This document shows, piece by piece, positions 23,119 to 31,697 of a stretch of 38,616 bases of DNA. The translations under genes were made by a program, and so were the position numbers. This DNA is from Pseudomonas parafulva NBRC 16636 = DSM 17004. GTDB lineage: Bacteria; Pseudomonadota; Gammaproteobacteria; Pseudomonadales; Pseudomonadaceae. How positions within the stretch are numbered: the first letter of the stretch is position 1; each line of letters opens with the position of its first letter. The stretch lies in the NCBI RefSeq assembly GCF_000730645.1, contig NZ_BBIU01000035.1, positions 1 to 38,616 of the forward strand, given 5' to 3'. The notes under the pieces were generated by a model. It ran no database searches, was not told where the DNA came from, and worked only from the letters and a program-made list of their open reading frames with translations.

Positions 23119-23415
23119 TCAGGCGTGGATATCAATGATACGGCCGAGCATGTCGTCAGAGGCCTTGGCCACTTTCGCCCCCAGTTCGACCTCGAGCTTG
23201 CCCAGCGCCATTTGTACGGTACTGGTGGCAAGGTCCATTTGCTGACTGCGGTCGACGCCGCGCAGGCGTTCTGCCTGGAAGTCGCTGGACTGGCTGGTGG
23301 CAGTGCGTTCGGCACTGAGGTTGGCAACCTGGCTGGCGGCCTGGTCGACGCGTTCCTGGCCGGCCTTGATGGCGCCAAGGCCCGCATAGTAGGCAGAGCT
23401 ACCGGTGATTTCCAT
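23119..23415 (-). CDS. Small conserved-looking hypothetical protein
   Basis: I do not recognise a named family for this 98-residue protein. It begins MEITGSSAYYAGLGAIKAGQ and is predicted helical, with few prolines and many Ala, Gln and Ser: ERVDQAASQVANLSAERTAT and later STVQMALGKLEVELGAKVAK. The N-terminus resembles the helical start of flagellar rod/hook-type proteins (GL.A...Q...a.NlAN), but it lacks the rest of such proteins. No signal peptide, cysteine or membrane segment is seen. The ATG at 23415 has GGAG upstream; an 11-codon upstream extension has no such site. A hairpin separates it from bioD, so it is probably transcribed independently. Function unknown. Confidence 0.75.
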   Translation of the reverse strand: MEITGSSAYYAGLGAIKAGQERVDQAASQVANLSAERTATSQSSDFQAERLRGVDRSQQMDLATSTVQMALGKLEVELGAKVAKASDDMLGRIIDIHA

Positions 23416-23456
23416 GTCAGGGCTCCATTGAACCTGGATAACAGACAAGGCTGATT

Positions 23457-23481
23457 AAAACAGGCCTTGGGCAAAAAGGCC
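23457..23481 (-). terminator. Terminator downstream of the bio operon
   Basis: On the - strand GGCCTT, loop TTTGCCC, AAGGCC is followed by TGTTTT. It lies 64 bp past the bioD stop and 42 bp before the next gene start, so it probably ends the biotin transcript. Confidence 0.55.
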
Positions 23482-23544
23482 CGTTTAAAACAGTAATAGC
23501 TTGTTGCCATCTGATAGGCCCTGGGTATTTCTGCTAACCCGAGG

Positions 23545-24225
23545 TCAGTCCAGCAGGTCCAGTTGCAAGTGCTCAGCGACCATGTCGGCACTCGCCTGCT
23601 TCAGCTTCGGCACCCGCCCAAGGCAGGGCGCAGGCAGGCGCTCGGCCAGGCTAGCCAGGTTCTCTTCAAGCCGAGAGGTACGCGGCTCGATGATGTTCGC
23701 CACCCACCCCGCCAGTTGCAAGCCATCACGTTCGATAGCCTCGGCGCTGAGCAAGGCGTGGCTGATGCAGCCCAGGCGCACGCCAACCACCAAAATGACC
23801 GGCAGCTTCAAGGCCACTGCCAGGTCGGACAGGTTTTCCAACCCCGACAAGGGCACCCGCCACCCGCCTGCACCCTCTATGAGGGTGAAGTCGGCGTCCT
23901 GCTGCAACACAATGCGCATCGCCCCCAGCAGGTGCGACACCGAGAGTGTGACGCCAGCCTCGCGCGCAGCCACATGGGGTGCGATGGCCGGCTCGAAGGC
24001 GAACGGGTTGACCTGGGCGTATTCGAGCTTGACGGTACTTTCGTCAATCAAGGCCTGGGCGTCACTGTTGCGCAAGCCCTTGGCGGTCAGGGTGCAACCG
24101 GAGGCCACGGGTTTGGCGCCAAGGGTACTCATCCCCTGCAAACGCGCAGCATGCAGAAGCCCTGCCGCGATGGTGGTCTTGCCGACATCGGTGTCGGTGC
24201 CAGCGATGAAATAGGCGTGCCTCAT
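23545..24225 (-). CDS. bioD: Dethiobiotin synthetase
   Basis: A 226-residue ATP-dependent enzyme that closes the ureido ring of dethiobiotin from diaminopelargonate and CO2. The P-loop GTDTDVGKT starts at residue 9 with K16. Further family marks are AKPVASGC, and LIEGAGGWRVPLS near the middle. AAGGGGAG precedes the ATG at 24225; the longer upstream frame overlaps bioC and is rejected. Last gene of bioBFHCD, 10 bp after bioC. bioA, which makes its substrate, is not in this window. Confidence 0.95.
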   Translation of the reverse strand: MRHAYFIAGTDTDVGKTTIAAGLLHAARLQGMSTLGAKPVASGCTLTAKGLRNSDAQALIDESTVKLEYAQVNPFAFEPAIAPHVAAREAGVTLSVSHLLGAMRIVLQQDADFTLIEGAGGWRVPLSGLENLSDLAVALKLPVILVVGVRLGCISHALLSAEAIERDGLQLAGWVANIIEPRTSRLEENLASLAERLPAPCLGRVPKLKQASADMVAEHLQLDLLD

Positions 24226-24235
24226 GTGGCTCCCC

Positions 24236-25054
24236 TTATGCCTGTGGCTTGCGCAACACACCATAGACCACCTGATAGGTGGCTGGCAGCCCCGAGGGTT
24301 GGCGAAATGCCTCATAGGCGTGCAGCAACCCCTGCATACGGGCACGGCCAGTCAGGCCAGAAGGCCGGCCAGGGTTGAGGTTGTGTGCGCCCAATGCCTT
24401 AAGCTCGTGGGTCAGGCTGCGCACGTCCGGGTAATGCAGTACATGCGGGCACCGTTGCAGGGCCAGCGGGCGCAGGCCGCTGACCGCGCACAGGCGCTGG
24501 TACTCATCGAAGCGGCGAAAACGGTTCACATGCACCAGGCCGTCCACTGCCTGCCAGCTGGCCCGCAGCTCATCGAGGGTGCCCGTGCACAGGCTGCTGA
24601 ATGCCAGCACACCGCCGGGCCGCAACACGCGCTGCGCTTCTGACAGCACGCTGGCGAACTGGCTGCACCATTGCACTGCCAGGCTGGAGAACACCAGGTC
24701 GACACACCCATCGCTCAATGGCAGGCGTTCGGCATCGCCCGCCACGTGATACAGCGCACCGCCGTGTGCCTCGCGGGCGTGGCGCAGCATGCCTTCGGCG
24801 ATATCCACCGCCACGCCGCCGGCCGCAACATAGCGTTGGGCCAGCGCCCGGCTGAAGTGGCCCGTGCCGCTCCCCAGGTCTAGCCAGCGGGAGGGCTGCA
24901 GGTCTGCCGGCAGTTGCCCCAGCAGGAGCGTGCCCACCTCGCGCTGCAGGGCTGCAACACTGTCATAGCTGCCTGCGGCCCGGGAAAAGGACGCCGCCAC
25001 CTGGCGTTTGTCCGGCAGCGTACCGGGCAAGGCGGGTTGGGAAAGGTCAGTCAT
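24236..25054 (-). CDS. bioC: Malonyl-ACP O-methyltransferase BioC
   Basis: A 272-residue SAM-dependent methyltransferase. It masks malonyl-ACP as the methyl ester so that fatty-acid enzymes can elongate it to pimeloyl-ACP methyl ester. The N-terminus has the BioC signature KRQVAASFSRAAGSYD, and the SAM-binding loop WLDLGSGTGHFS is at residues 57-68. The ATG at 25054 overlaps the end of bioH by 8 bases, giving translational coupling; the frame extends further upstream but lies inside bioH there. Confidence 0.94.
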   Translation of the reverse strand: MTDLSQPALPGTLPDKRQVAASFSRAAGSYDSVAALQREVGTLLLGQLPADLQPSRWLDLGSGTGHFSRALAQRYVAAGGVAVDIAEGMLRHAREAHGGALYHVAGDAERLPLSDGCVDLVFSSLAVQWCSQFASVLSEAQRVLRPGGVLAFSSLCTGTLDELRASWQAVDGLVHVNRFRRFDEYQRLCAVSGLRPLALQRCPHVLHYPDVRSLTHELKALGAHNLNPGRPSGLTGRARMQGLLHAYEAFRQPSGLPATYQVVYGVLRKPQA

Positions 25055-25778
25055 CGCCACTCTCATGCAAAAAACTCTTGATGCCCGCCGCCAACTCCTG
25101 AGGGTACTCCAGCAGAAACGCGTGGGAACTGTCTTCGACCAGGCCCACTTCCACATCTGGCAACAACTCGCTCAGCGCCTGGGCAGCTTCGGCCGGCACC
25201 AACGCGTCGCTGCCGGCGAACAGGTGCAACTGAGGGCCGGCAAATGCCTGAAGCGCTTCGCGGGTGTCCAGCTGGGCCAGCACTTCCAGGCCGGTCGCGA
25301 GGTAAAGCGGGTCGGTGTCTGGCACACCCACACCGAGCTGGCGCAGGAGGGTGCGCGGTTGCAAGGCACCGTCGCTGCACAGGCTGCGAAAACGCTTGAG
25401 GGTCACGGCGGTATGGCTGCGACACCCATCCAGGAAGGTGCCAAAGGTATCTTGCGCCATGCCGTGGGGCCAATCCGCCCGGGCCACGAAACTGGGGTTG
25501 CTGGCCAGCGTCAGCAGGCCGCAGCAGTGGTCGCCGCGCTTGTGCGCCAAGGCGCTGGCAAGCATGCCGCCGAATGACCAGCCGCCCAGCCACACATCGT
25601 TGGGCAGCTTGCGGTCCAGGTGCTCGACCCAGCCCTGCACATCCGCGTGGTCAAGCTCCGGCAGTGGCATCAGGGTGATCTGCAGGCGGGCGTCCTGCGC
25701 ACGCAGGCTGGCGGCGAGCGGCTCCAGGGCCGCGGTACCCAACCCCCAACCCGGCAACAATACAATTCGGTTACGCAT
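25047..25778 (-). CDS. bioH: Pimeloyl-ACP methyl ester carboxylesterase BioH
   Basis: A 243-residue alpha/beta hydrolase that removes the methyl group placed by BioC, ending elongation at pimeloyl-ACP. The nucleophile is S68 in GGWSFGG. The Asp is in LFAGSDALVP and the His in DSSHAFLLEYP near the C-terminus. LLPGWGLG near residue 8 is the oxyanion segment. The ATG at 25778 overlaps the end of bioF by 8 bp. The gene is inside the biotin operon, unlike in Escherichia coli, where bioH is separate. Confidence 0.93.
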   Translation of the reverse strand: MRNRIVLLPGWGLGTAALEPLAASLRAQDARLQITLMPLPELDHADVQGWVEHLDRKLPNDVWLGGWSFGGMLASALAHKRGDHCCGLLTLASNPSFVARADWPHGMAQDTFGTFLDGCRSHTAVTLKRFRSLCSDGALQPRTLLRQLGVGVPDTDPLYLATGLEVLAQLDTREALQAFAGPQLHLFAGSDALVPAEAAQALSELLPDVEVGLVEDSSHAFLLEYPQELAAGIKSFLHESGDD

Positions 25779-26943
25779 CGGCGCGCTCCAGTTGTGGATA
25801 ACACTCTGCCAATGCATTCAACAATAGCTGCACCTGCGCAGGCGTGTGCGCAGCGCTCAGTGTTACCCGCAGGCGTGCGCTACCAGCCGGCACGGTGGGC
25901 GGGCGAATGGCGGTTACCAGCAGGCCGCGCTCGCGCAACATGGCCGACAGGCGAAGTGCCTGCGCACTGTCACCGATCAGGATCGGCTGGATCGGTGTGG
26001 GGCTGTCCATCAGCTGCAGGCCGATCTGGCGTGCCCCCTCACGGAACTGGCCGATCAAGGCGTTCAGTTGTTCACGGCGCCAGGTTTCGGTGCGCAACAG
26101 CTCAAGGCTCTTGAGCGTGGCGCAGGCCAAGGCCGGGGGCTGGCTGGTGGTGTAGATGTATGGGCGGGCGAACTGCACCAGCGTGTCGATCAACGCGTCA
26201 CTGCCGGCCACAAAGGCGCCAGCGGTGCCGCAGGCCTTGCCCAAGGTACCGATCAGCACCGGCACATCCTCAACGCCCAGGCCAAAATGTTCCACCACGC
26301 CACCACCGCCTGCGCCAAGGGTACCCAGCCCATGGGCATCGTCCACCATCAGCCAGGCATCACGGGCGCGGGCAGCACGGGCCAGGCCAGGCAGGTCGGC
26401 AACATCGCCATCCATGCTGAACACGCCGTCGGTCACCACCAGGGTGTTACCTGCCGCTTTCTCCAGGCGGGTGGCCAGGCTGGCAGGGTCGTTGTGCAGG
26501 TAGCGGCTGAAGCGGGCACCACTGAGCATGCCGCCATCGAGCAGCGAGGCATGGTTAAGGCGGTCCTGCAGCACCGTATCGCCCCTGCCCACCAAGGCCG
26601 TGATGGCGCCCAGGTTGGCCATGTAGCCGGTGGAAAACAGCAACGCCCGGGGGCGACCGGTCAGTTCGGCCAGGGCCTCCTCGACCTGGTGGTGGGCCGT
26701 GGTATGCCCCACCACCAGGTGAGAGGCACCGCCGCCCACGCCCCAGCGCTCTGCACCCGCCTGCCACGCCGCAATCACCTGTGGGTGATTGGCCAGGCCC
26801 AGGTAGTCATTGCTGCAAAAGGCCAGCAACTGCTGGCCATCGACCACCACCTGCGGCCCCTGAGGGCTGCCCAGCAGTGGGCGTTGCCGGTACAGGTCTG
26901 CCGCGCGCCGTTCGGCCAGACGCGTTGCCAGGTCGAACGCCAT
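25771..26943 (-). CDS. bioF: 8-amino-7-oxononanoate synthase
   Basis: A 390-residue PLP enzyme that condenses pimeloyl-thioester with L-alanine, releasing CO2, to give 8-amino-7-oxononanoate (KAPA). The alpha-oxoamine synthase marks are present: FCSNDYLGLANHP near the N-terminus, VDDAHGLGTLG (D202 and H204) and the Schiff-base lysine K236 in GTLGKACG. The ATG at 26943 lies just after the bioB stop (1-bp gap), and the upstream extension lies within bioB. Confidence 0.95.
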   Translation of the reverse strand: MAFDLATRLAERRAADLYRQRPLLGSPQGPQVVVDGQQLLAFCSNDYLGLANHPQVIAAWQAGAERWGVGGGASHLVVGHTTAHHQVEEALAELTGRPRALLFSTGYMANLGAITALVGRGDTVLQDRLNHASLLDGGMLSGARFSRYLHNDPASLATRLEKAAGNTLVVTDGVFSMDGDVADLPGLARAARARDAWLMVDDAHGLGTLGAGGGGVVEHFGLGVEDVPVLIGTLGKACGTAGAFVAGSDALIDTLVQFARPYIYTTSQPPALACATLKSLELLRTETWRREQLNALIGQFREGARQIGLQLMDSPTPIQPILIGDSAQALRLSAMLRERGLLVTAIRPPTVPAGSARLRVTLSAAHTPAQVQLLLNALAECYPQLERADA

Positions 26944-26944
26944 G

Positions 26945-28003
26945 TCAGGCCGATGCTGCGTCGTAGAACATCTCGCTGCTGCGCTGCTCCACCAGCGCCT
27001 GTTCGATGGCGGCCTGGTGCACTTCGTCGGCATGCTCTTCACGGGCTTCGGGCTTGATGCCCAGTCGTGCGAACAGTTGCATGTCCTTGTCAGCCTGCGG
27101 GTTGGCAGTGGTCAGCAGTTTCTCGCCATAGAAGATGGAGTTGGCACCAGCCATGAAGGCCAGGGCCTGCATCTGCTCGTTCATCTGTTCGCGCCCGGCG
27201 GAAAGGCGCACGTGGGACTTGGGCATCAGGATACGGGCTACGGCCAGCATGCGAATGAAGTCGAAGGGGTCCACGTCTTCTTCTTCGGCCAGCGGCGTGC
27301 CCGCTACTTTCACCAGCATGTTGATCGGCACCGACTCGGGGTGTTCAGGCAGGTTGGCCAGCTGAATCAGCAGGCCGGCGCGGTCGTCCAGCGACTCGCC
27401 CATGCCCAGAATGCCACCGGAACAGATCTTCATGCCGGCATCGCGCACGTAAGCCAGGGTCTCCAGGCGCTCACCATAGGTACGGGTGGTGATGATGCTG
27501 CCGTAGAACTCAGGGGACGTGTCGAGGTTGTGGTTGTAGTAGTCCAGCCCGGCCTGGGCCAGTGCCTGGGTTTGCTCCTGGTCAAGCTTGCCCAGGGTCA
27601 TGCAGGTTTCCAGGCCCATGGCTTTCACGCCTTTGACCATCTCCAGCACGTAGGGCATGTCCTTGGCAGAGGGGTGTTTCCAGGCGGCGCCCATGCAGAA
27701 GCGCGTCGAACCGATGGCCTTGGCGCGGGCAGCTTCCTCCAGCACCTTCTGCACTTCCATCAGCTTCTGTTTTTCCAGCCCGGTGTTGTAGTGCCCGGAC
27801 TGTGGGCAATATTTGCAATCCTCCGGGCAAGCGCCGGTCTTGATCGACAGCAGCGTGGAAACCTGCACGCGATTAGGGTCGAAATGCGCGCGGTGCACGG
27901 TCTGCGCCTGGAACAGCAAATCATTGAAAGGCTGCTGGAACAGCGCCTTGACCTCGGCCAGGGACCAGTCGTGACGTGTTGTTGCAGTTGTGCTGGCGCT
28001 CAT
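26945..28003 (-). CDS. bioB: Biotin synthase
   Basis: A 352-residue radical SAM enzyme that inserts sulfur into dethiobiotin. The SAM cluster motif CPEDCKYC gives C59, C63 and C66. Further marks are GHYNTGLEKQ, YYNHNLDTSPEFY and LLTTANP near the end. AAGGAAA precedes the ATG at 28003. It is the first gene of bioBFHCD. A TTGACA element and a BirA-type operator lie 73-127 bp upstream, at the 5' end of divergent comF, so it should be repressed when biotin is plentiful. Confidence 0.96.
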   Translation of the reverse strand: MSASTTATTRHDWSLAEVKALFQQPFNDLLFQAQTVHRAHFDPNRVQVSTLLSIKTGACPEDCKYCPQSGHYNTGLEKQKLMEVQKVLEEAARAKAIGSTRFCMGAAWKHPSAKDMPYVLEMVKGVKAMGLETCMTLGKLDQEQTQALAQAGLDYYNHNLDTSPEFYGSIITTRTYGERLETLAYVRDAGMKICSGGILGMGESLDDRAGLLIQLANLPEHPESVPINMLVKVAGTPLAEEEDVDPFDFIRMLAVARILMPKSHVRLSAGREQMNEQMQALAFMAGANSIFYGEKLLTTANPQADKDMQLFARLGIKPEAREEHADEVHQAAIEQALVEQRSSEMFYDAASA

Positions 28004-28075
28004 CGGCGTTTCCTTGTTTAGGCTGTAGCTGGTGCCGGGACAAGAACGCCCGCCAGCGGATCACGGATAGCTCGC

Positions 28076-28104
28076 ATAGTCATGGAAGGCCTATGAACTG
28101 TCAA
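28076..28104 (-). promoter_or_regulatory. Candidate bioB promoter
   Basis: On the - strand a perfect -35 TTGACA (28104-28099) is followed after 17 bases by a poor -10 GACTAT (28081-28076). The -35 lies inside the left half of the BirA-type operator, as expected for a repressed promoter. Confidence 0.5.
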
Positions 28105-28824
28105 CCACGCATCATAAGAATGGTTTACAAGTGGTTATTTAATAATCAAACATGCCTGCTGTGCGATGGCCCAGCGCGGCAAGCTTATCCGCTGTGCGTG
28201 GCGTGTGAGCAACAGCTGCCCTGGCTGGGGGACCACTGCCTGCGCTGCGCGCTGCCGTTGCCCATGGCCGGCATGACCTGCGGCCAGTGCAGCCGTCGGC
28301 CCCCTGCCTTCGATCAGGTCGTAGCGCCGTGGGCCTTCGGCTTTCCGATCGACACCCTGATCAGCCGCTTCAAGCACAACCGCCAGTGGCCCATGGGGCG
28401 CCTGATGGCCGAGCAGCTGGGGCAGGCTCTGCTGCATCAGTTTGCAGAGGGGCTGCCGCGCCCACACCTGTTGCTGCCAGTGCCCCTGGCCAGGCGCCGG
28501 CTGCGTGAGCGAGGTTTCAACCAGGCGGCGATGCTGGCGCGTTGGCTGTCGGCGCAGCTGTCGGTGCGCTGCGACGAGCGCTTGCTCACCCGCAGCCGTC
28601 ACACCCCCGCCCAGCAGCAGCTGGACGCCAAGGCCAGGTGGCGCAATCTGCGCCAGGTGTTCTGCCTGTCGGGTGATGTGCGGGGCTTGCATGTGGCAAT
28701 CATCGATGACGTGATGACCACCGGGGCCACCGCCCAGGCCATTGCCCAGGTGTTGCGCAAGGCCGGCGCGCAGCGTGTCGATGTATATTGCCTGGCACGC
28801 ACCCCAAAACCTGGGTATGCATGA
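28093..28824 (+). CDS. comF: ComF-family phosphoribosyltransferase-like protein
   Basis: A 243-residue protein of the ComF group, linked to DNA uptake in transformable bacteria; its catalytic activity is not established. Eight cysteines form two zinc-ribbon pairs of CxxC (C21/C24 with C35/C38, C49/C52 with C63/C66). The C-terminal phosphoribosyltransferase fold has the PRPP loop VAIIDDVMTTGATAQ at 201-215. The ATG at 28093 has GGAAGG upstream; an ATG at 28120 (MVYKWLF) is the alternative. Divergent from bioB, and its 5' codons lie in the BirA-type operator, so biotin may also influence it. modE follows directly, possibly in the same transcript. Confidence 0.9.
   Translation: MNCQPRIIRMVYKWLFNNQTCLLCDGPARQAYPLCVACEQQLPWLGDHCLRCALPLPMAGMTCGQCSRRPPAFDQVVAPWAFGFPIDTLISRFKHNRQWPMGRLMAEQLGQALLHQFAEGLPRPHLLLPVPLARRRLRERGFNQAAMLARWLSAQLSVRCDERLLTRSRHTPAQQQLDAKARWRNLRQVFCLSGDVRGLHVAIIDDVMTTGATAQAIAQVLRKAGAQRVDVYCLARTPKPGYA
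28098..28130. promoter_or_regulatory. BirA-type biotin operator
   Basis: CTGTCAACC (28098-28106), 15 bases, GGTTTACAA (28122-28130). The Gram-negative BirA consensus is TTGTAAACC-N14/15-GGTTTACAA: the right half is perfect and the left half matches 7 of 9. It covers the bioB -35 and the first codons of comF. Confidence 0.75.
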
Positions 28825-28841
28825 TCAACCGTGGACCGCCC

Positions 28842-29606
28842 ATGCCCCTGCCAACCTCTCTCACCCAGCACATTGCCCATCGCCCGCAGCGTATCGCGCT
28901 GCTGCAGCATGTTGCCGAACAGGGCTCCATCACCCGCGCCGCGAAGGCGGCCGGCATCAGCTACAAGGCCGCCTGGGATGCCATCGACGAGCTCAACAAC
29001 CTGGCCAGCAGGCCGTTGGTGGAGCGCAGTACAGGTGGCCGCGGCGGGGGCGGTGCCAGGTTGTCTGCAGAAGGCGAGCGGGTACTGCGCCTGTACCAAC
29101 GGCTGCAGGCGCTGCAAACGCAAATACTCGAGGCCGCTGAAGAATCCAGCGACCTTGGCCTGCTCGGTCGCCTGATGTTGCGCACCAGTGCGCGCAACCA
29201 GTTACAGGGCCAGGTCAGCGGGCTGCGCCGCGAGGGCCGACACGACCGGGTCAGCCTGGCCTTGGGCGGGGGGCTGGAAATCGACGCACTCATTACCCAT
29301 GACAGCACTGAGCGGCTGGAGTTGACGCTGGGCGCGGTGGTGGTAGCACTGCTGAAGGCCGGCTGGGTGAAGCTGCTGGCGCAGGCGCAAGAAGCGGAGC
29401 CTGGCAGCAATTGCTTGAACGCCACCGTGGAAGAAGTACTGGCAGAAGGTGACGGGCCCAGCGAGGTCCGGCTGGCACTGGGGAATGGGCAAACACTGTG
29501 TGCCATTGCCGAGGCTGACTGGTTGGCCGAGCAGCAGGTGCAGGCCGGCAGCGCGGTACGGGTGCAGTTTCACCCGTCCTATGTGTTGATCGGGATTGCG
29601 GCATAG
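28842..29606 (+). CDS. modE: ModE-family molybdate-responsive transcriptional regulator
   Basis: A 254-residue regulator that binds molybdate and controls its uptake genes. The N-terminal winged helix has the LysR-like ModE pattern RIALLQHVAEQGSITRAAKA, AGISYKAAWDAIDELNN and RPLVERSTGGRGGGGARLS. Two TOBE/Mop repeats follow (about 125-190, with ARNQLQGQV, and 195-254, with ATVEEV and VRVQFHPSYVLIGI), which form the molybdate sites. I take the ATG at 28842; another ATG at 28821 overlaps the comF stop and cannot be excluded. No modABC transport genes are nearby, so it acts at a distance. Confidence 0.88.
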   Translation: MPLPTSLTQHIAHRPQRIALLQHVAEQGSITRAAKAAGISYKAAWDAIDELNNLASRPLVERSTGGRGGGGARLSAEGERVLRLYQRLQALQTQILEAAEESSDLGLLGRLMLRTSARNQLQGQVSGLRREGRHDRVSLALGGGLEIDALITHDSTERLELTLGAVVVALLKAGWVKLLAQAQEAEPGSNCLNATVEEVLAEGDGPSEVRLALGNGQTLCAIAEADWLAEQQVQAGSAVRVQFHPSYVLIGIAA

Positions 29607-29626
29607 CTGGGCCGGCCTTGTCCAAC

Positions 29627-29662
29627 CTGTGGGCGCAGGTTCAGCCGCGAACAGGCCGGCAC
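29627..29662 (+). repeat. Degenerate REP element
   Basis: CCTGTGGGCGCAGGTT followed by CAGCCGCGAACAGGCCGGC matches the pattern of P. putida REP elements with several changes. It lies between modE and srkA, as REPs usually do between genes. Confidence 0.6.
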
Positions 29663-29708
29663 CCGTAGAACGCGTTACCATGCCGTATCGTTCACCCCCG
29701 GAGTCACC

Positions 29709-30683
29709 ATGTCTCACCCCTTCGCTACCCTGACACCCGACCTGGTGCTGGACGCCGTCGAAAGCCTTGGCTTTCTGAGCGACGCCCGGGTGCTGGCACT
29801 CAACAGCTACGAGAACCGCGTGTATCAGGTGGGCATCGAAGGTGAACAGCCTCTGATCGCCAAGTTCTACCGCCCCGGGCGCTGGAGCAATGAGGCCATC
29901 CTCGAAGAACATGGCTTTACCGCAGAGCTTGCCGAACATGAGGTGCCGGTCGTGGCGCCACTTCAGCACGCAGGCCGTACGCTGTTCGAACACCAGGGCT
30001 TTCGCTTTGCCCTGTTCCCGCGCCGCGGTGGCCACGCGCCAGAGCCGGGCAACGCGGACCAGCTTTACCGCTTGGGCCAATTGCTGGGCCGGCTGCATGC
30101 GGTCAGCGCCACCAGACCCTTCGAACACCGCGAAGCGCTGGCTGTGGACAACTTCGGCCATGCCTCGCTCGAAACCCTGCTGCAAGGCGGTTTTGTCCCG
30201 AAAGAGCTGCTACCCGCCTTCGAGTCCGTGGCCCGTGACGTGCTCAAGCGGGTCGAAGACATCTATGCCCGCACCTCGCACTCGCTCATTCGTCTGCACG
30301 GCGACCTGCACCCCGGCAACCTGATGCACCGGGACGAGGTGTACCACGTGGTCGACCTGGACGACTGCCGCATGGGGCCGGCAGTGCAGGACCTGTGGAT
30401 GATGTTGGCGGGCAGCCGCGAGGAACGTCTGGGGCAACTGGCCGAACTCATCGATGGCTACAACGAATTCCATGACTTCGCGCCCCGCGAACTGGCACTG
30501 ATCGAACCCTTGCGGGCGCTGCGCCAACTGCACTACAGCGCCTGGCTGGCACGGCGCTGGGATGACCCGGCGTTCCCGCTCAGCTTCCCCTGGTTCGGCC
30601 AGCCCCGTTATTGGGGCGACCAGGTACTCGCACTGCGCGAACAGATGGCAGCGCTGGATGAAGCTCCCCTGAAATTGTTCTAG
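29709..30683 (+). CDS. srkA: Stress response kinase A (YihE/RdoA family)
   Basis: A 324-residue Ser/Thr protein kinase of the aminoglycoside-phosphotransferase fold. In E. coli it protects against stress-induced death, partly by counteracting MazEF. The N-terminal lobe has LNSYENRVYQ and the lysine region LIAKFYRPGRWS. The catalytic loop HGDLHPGN is at 197-204 and the metal-binding DLDD at 216-219. GGAG precedes the ATG. No dsbA gene follows it, unlike in E. coli; here it precedes rarD. Confidence 0.92.
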   Translation: MSHPFATLTPDLVLDAVESLGFLSDARVLALNSYENRVYQVGIEGEQPLIAKFYRPGRWSNEAILEEHGFTAELAEHEVPVVAPLQHAGRTLFEHQGFRFALFPRRGGHAPEPGNADQLYRLGQLLGRLHAVSATRPFEHREALAVDNFGHASLETLLQGGFVPKELLPAFESVARDVLKRVEDIYARTSHSLIRLHGDLHPGNLMHRDEVYHVVDLDDCRMGPAVQDLWMMLAGSREERLGQLAELIDGYNEFHDFAPRELALIEPLRALRQLHYSAWLARRWDDPAFPLSFPWFGQPRYWGDQVLALREQMAALDEAPLKLF

Positions 30684-30746
30684 AAGCAGGGCCTGGGCTG
30701 TCTACAATACGCACTGTTTTATTAGTGACCTGAGCAAGGACTCTGC

Positions 30747-31634
30747 ATGCACGCTGCAAACCCGCGTCGCGGGTATCTGTTGGGCCTTAGTGCCTACATC
30801 ATCTGGGGCCTGTTCCCCCTCTACTTCAAGGCCATCCAGAGCGTGCCGGCGGTGGAGATCATCGTCCACCGGGTGCTCTGGTCCGCCCTGTTCGGCTCGT
30901 TGCTGCTGCTGGTATGGAAGCACCCAGGCTGGTGGCAAGCGCTGCGGCAAAACCCACGCAGGCTTGCCATTCTGGCCTTGAGTGGCATGTTGATCGCGGC
31001 CAATTGGCTGACCTATGTGTGGTCGGTGAACAACGGCCGCATGCTCGAGGCCAGCCTGGGCTATTACATCAACCCGTTGATCAATGTGCTGCTCGGCATG
31101 CTCATTCTGGGCGAGCGTTTGCGGCGCCTGCAGTGGCTGGCCGTGGCCATGGCAGCATTGGGCGTGGCACAGCAGGTGTGGCAAGTAGGCAGCCTGCCCT
31201 GGGTGTCGCTGGCGCTGGCACTCACGTTCGGCTTCTATGGGCTCATCCGCAAACAGGCACCCGTTGCGGCCCTGCCTGGGCTTGTGGTGGAAACCTGGAT
31301 GCTGGTACCACTGGCGCTGGGCTGGCTACTGCTGCACCCCACCGCGATGAGCGCGCAAGGTACGTTCTACACCAGCTCCGAAGCCTTGTGGCTGATGGCA
31401 GCCGGCCCGGTTACGCTGGTGCCGCTGTTGTGCTTCAACGCTGCTGCACGGCACCTGCCCTACACTACCCTGGGCTTCCTGCAATACCTGGCGCCCACCC
31501 TGGTGCTGCTGCAAGCAGTGCTGCTGTTCAACGAACAGCTGTCATCCAGCACATTGGTGGCGTTCATGTTCATCTGGGCAGGCCTGGCGATCTACAGCGT
31601 TGATGCCTGGTGGAATCTGCGCAAGCGCAGCTGA
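30747..31634 (+). CDS. rarD: RarD-type EamA/DMT-family inner-membrane transporter
   Basis: A 295-residue membrane protein with about ten hydrophobic helices. The N-terminus RRGYLLGLSAYIIWGLFPLY is the RarD hallmark, followed by EIIVHRVLWSALFGSLLLL and LTYVWSVNNGRMLEASLGYY. Annotated in relatives as chloramphenicol-sensitive protein RarD; the transported substrate is not established. AAGGA precedes the ATG. A 12-bp perfect inverted repeat lies 17 bp after the stop. Confidence 0.9.
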   Translation: MHAANPRRGYLLGLSAYIIWGLFPLYFKAIQSVPAVEIIVHRVLWSALFGSLLLLVWKHPGWWQALRQNPRRLAILALSGMLIAANWLTYVWSVNNGRMLEASLGYYINPLINVLLGMLILGERLRRLQWLAVAMAALGVAQQVWQVGSLPWVSLALALTFGFYGLIRKQAPVAALPGLVVETWMLVPLALGWLLLHPTAMSAQGTFYTSSEALWLMAAGPVTLVPLLCFNAAARHLPYTTLGFLQYLAPTLVLLQAVLLFNEQLSSSTLVAFMFIWAGLAIYSVDAWWNLRKRS

Positions 31635-31650
31635 TCAAAAAACGACCTGA

Positions 31651-31685
31651 TCTCTGCAGGCCAAGCCCTGCAAGGCCTGCAGAGA
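31651..31685 (+). terminator. Hairpin downstream of rarD
   Basis: TCTCTGCAGGCC and GGCCTGCAGAGA form a perfect 12-bp stem with an 11-base loop. No T tract follows on the + strand, so termination is plausible but not typical. Confidence 0.45.
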
Positions 31686-31697
31686 CATCTCCAGAGG

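Noticed and set aside
31651..31685. Recombination site or mobile-element end
   Set aside because: It is a single hairpin right after rarD with no second copy in the window; a terminator-like role is simpler.
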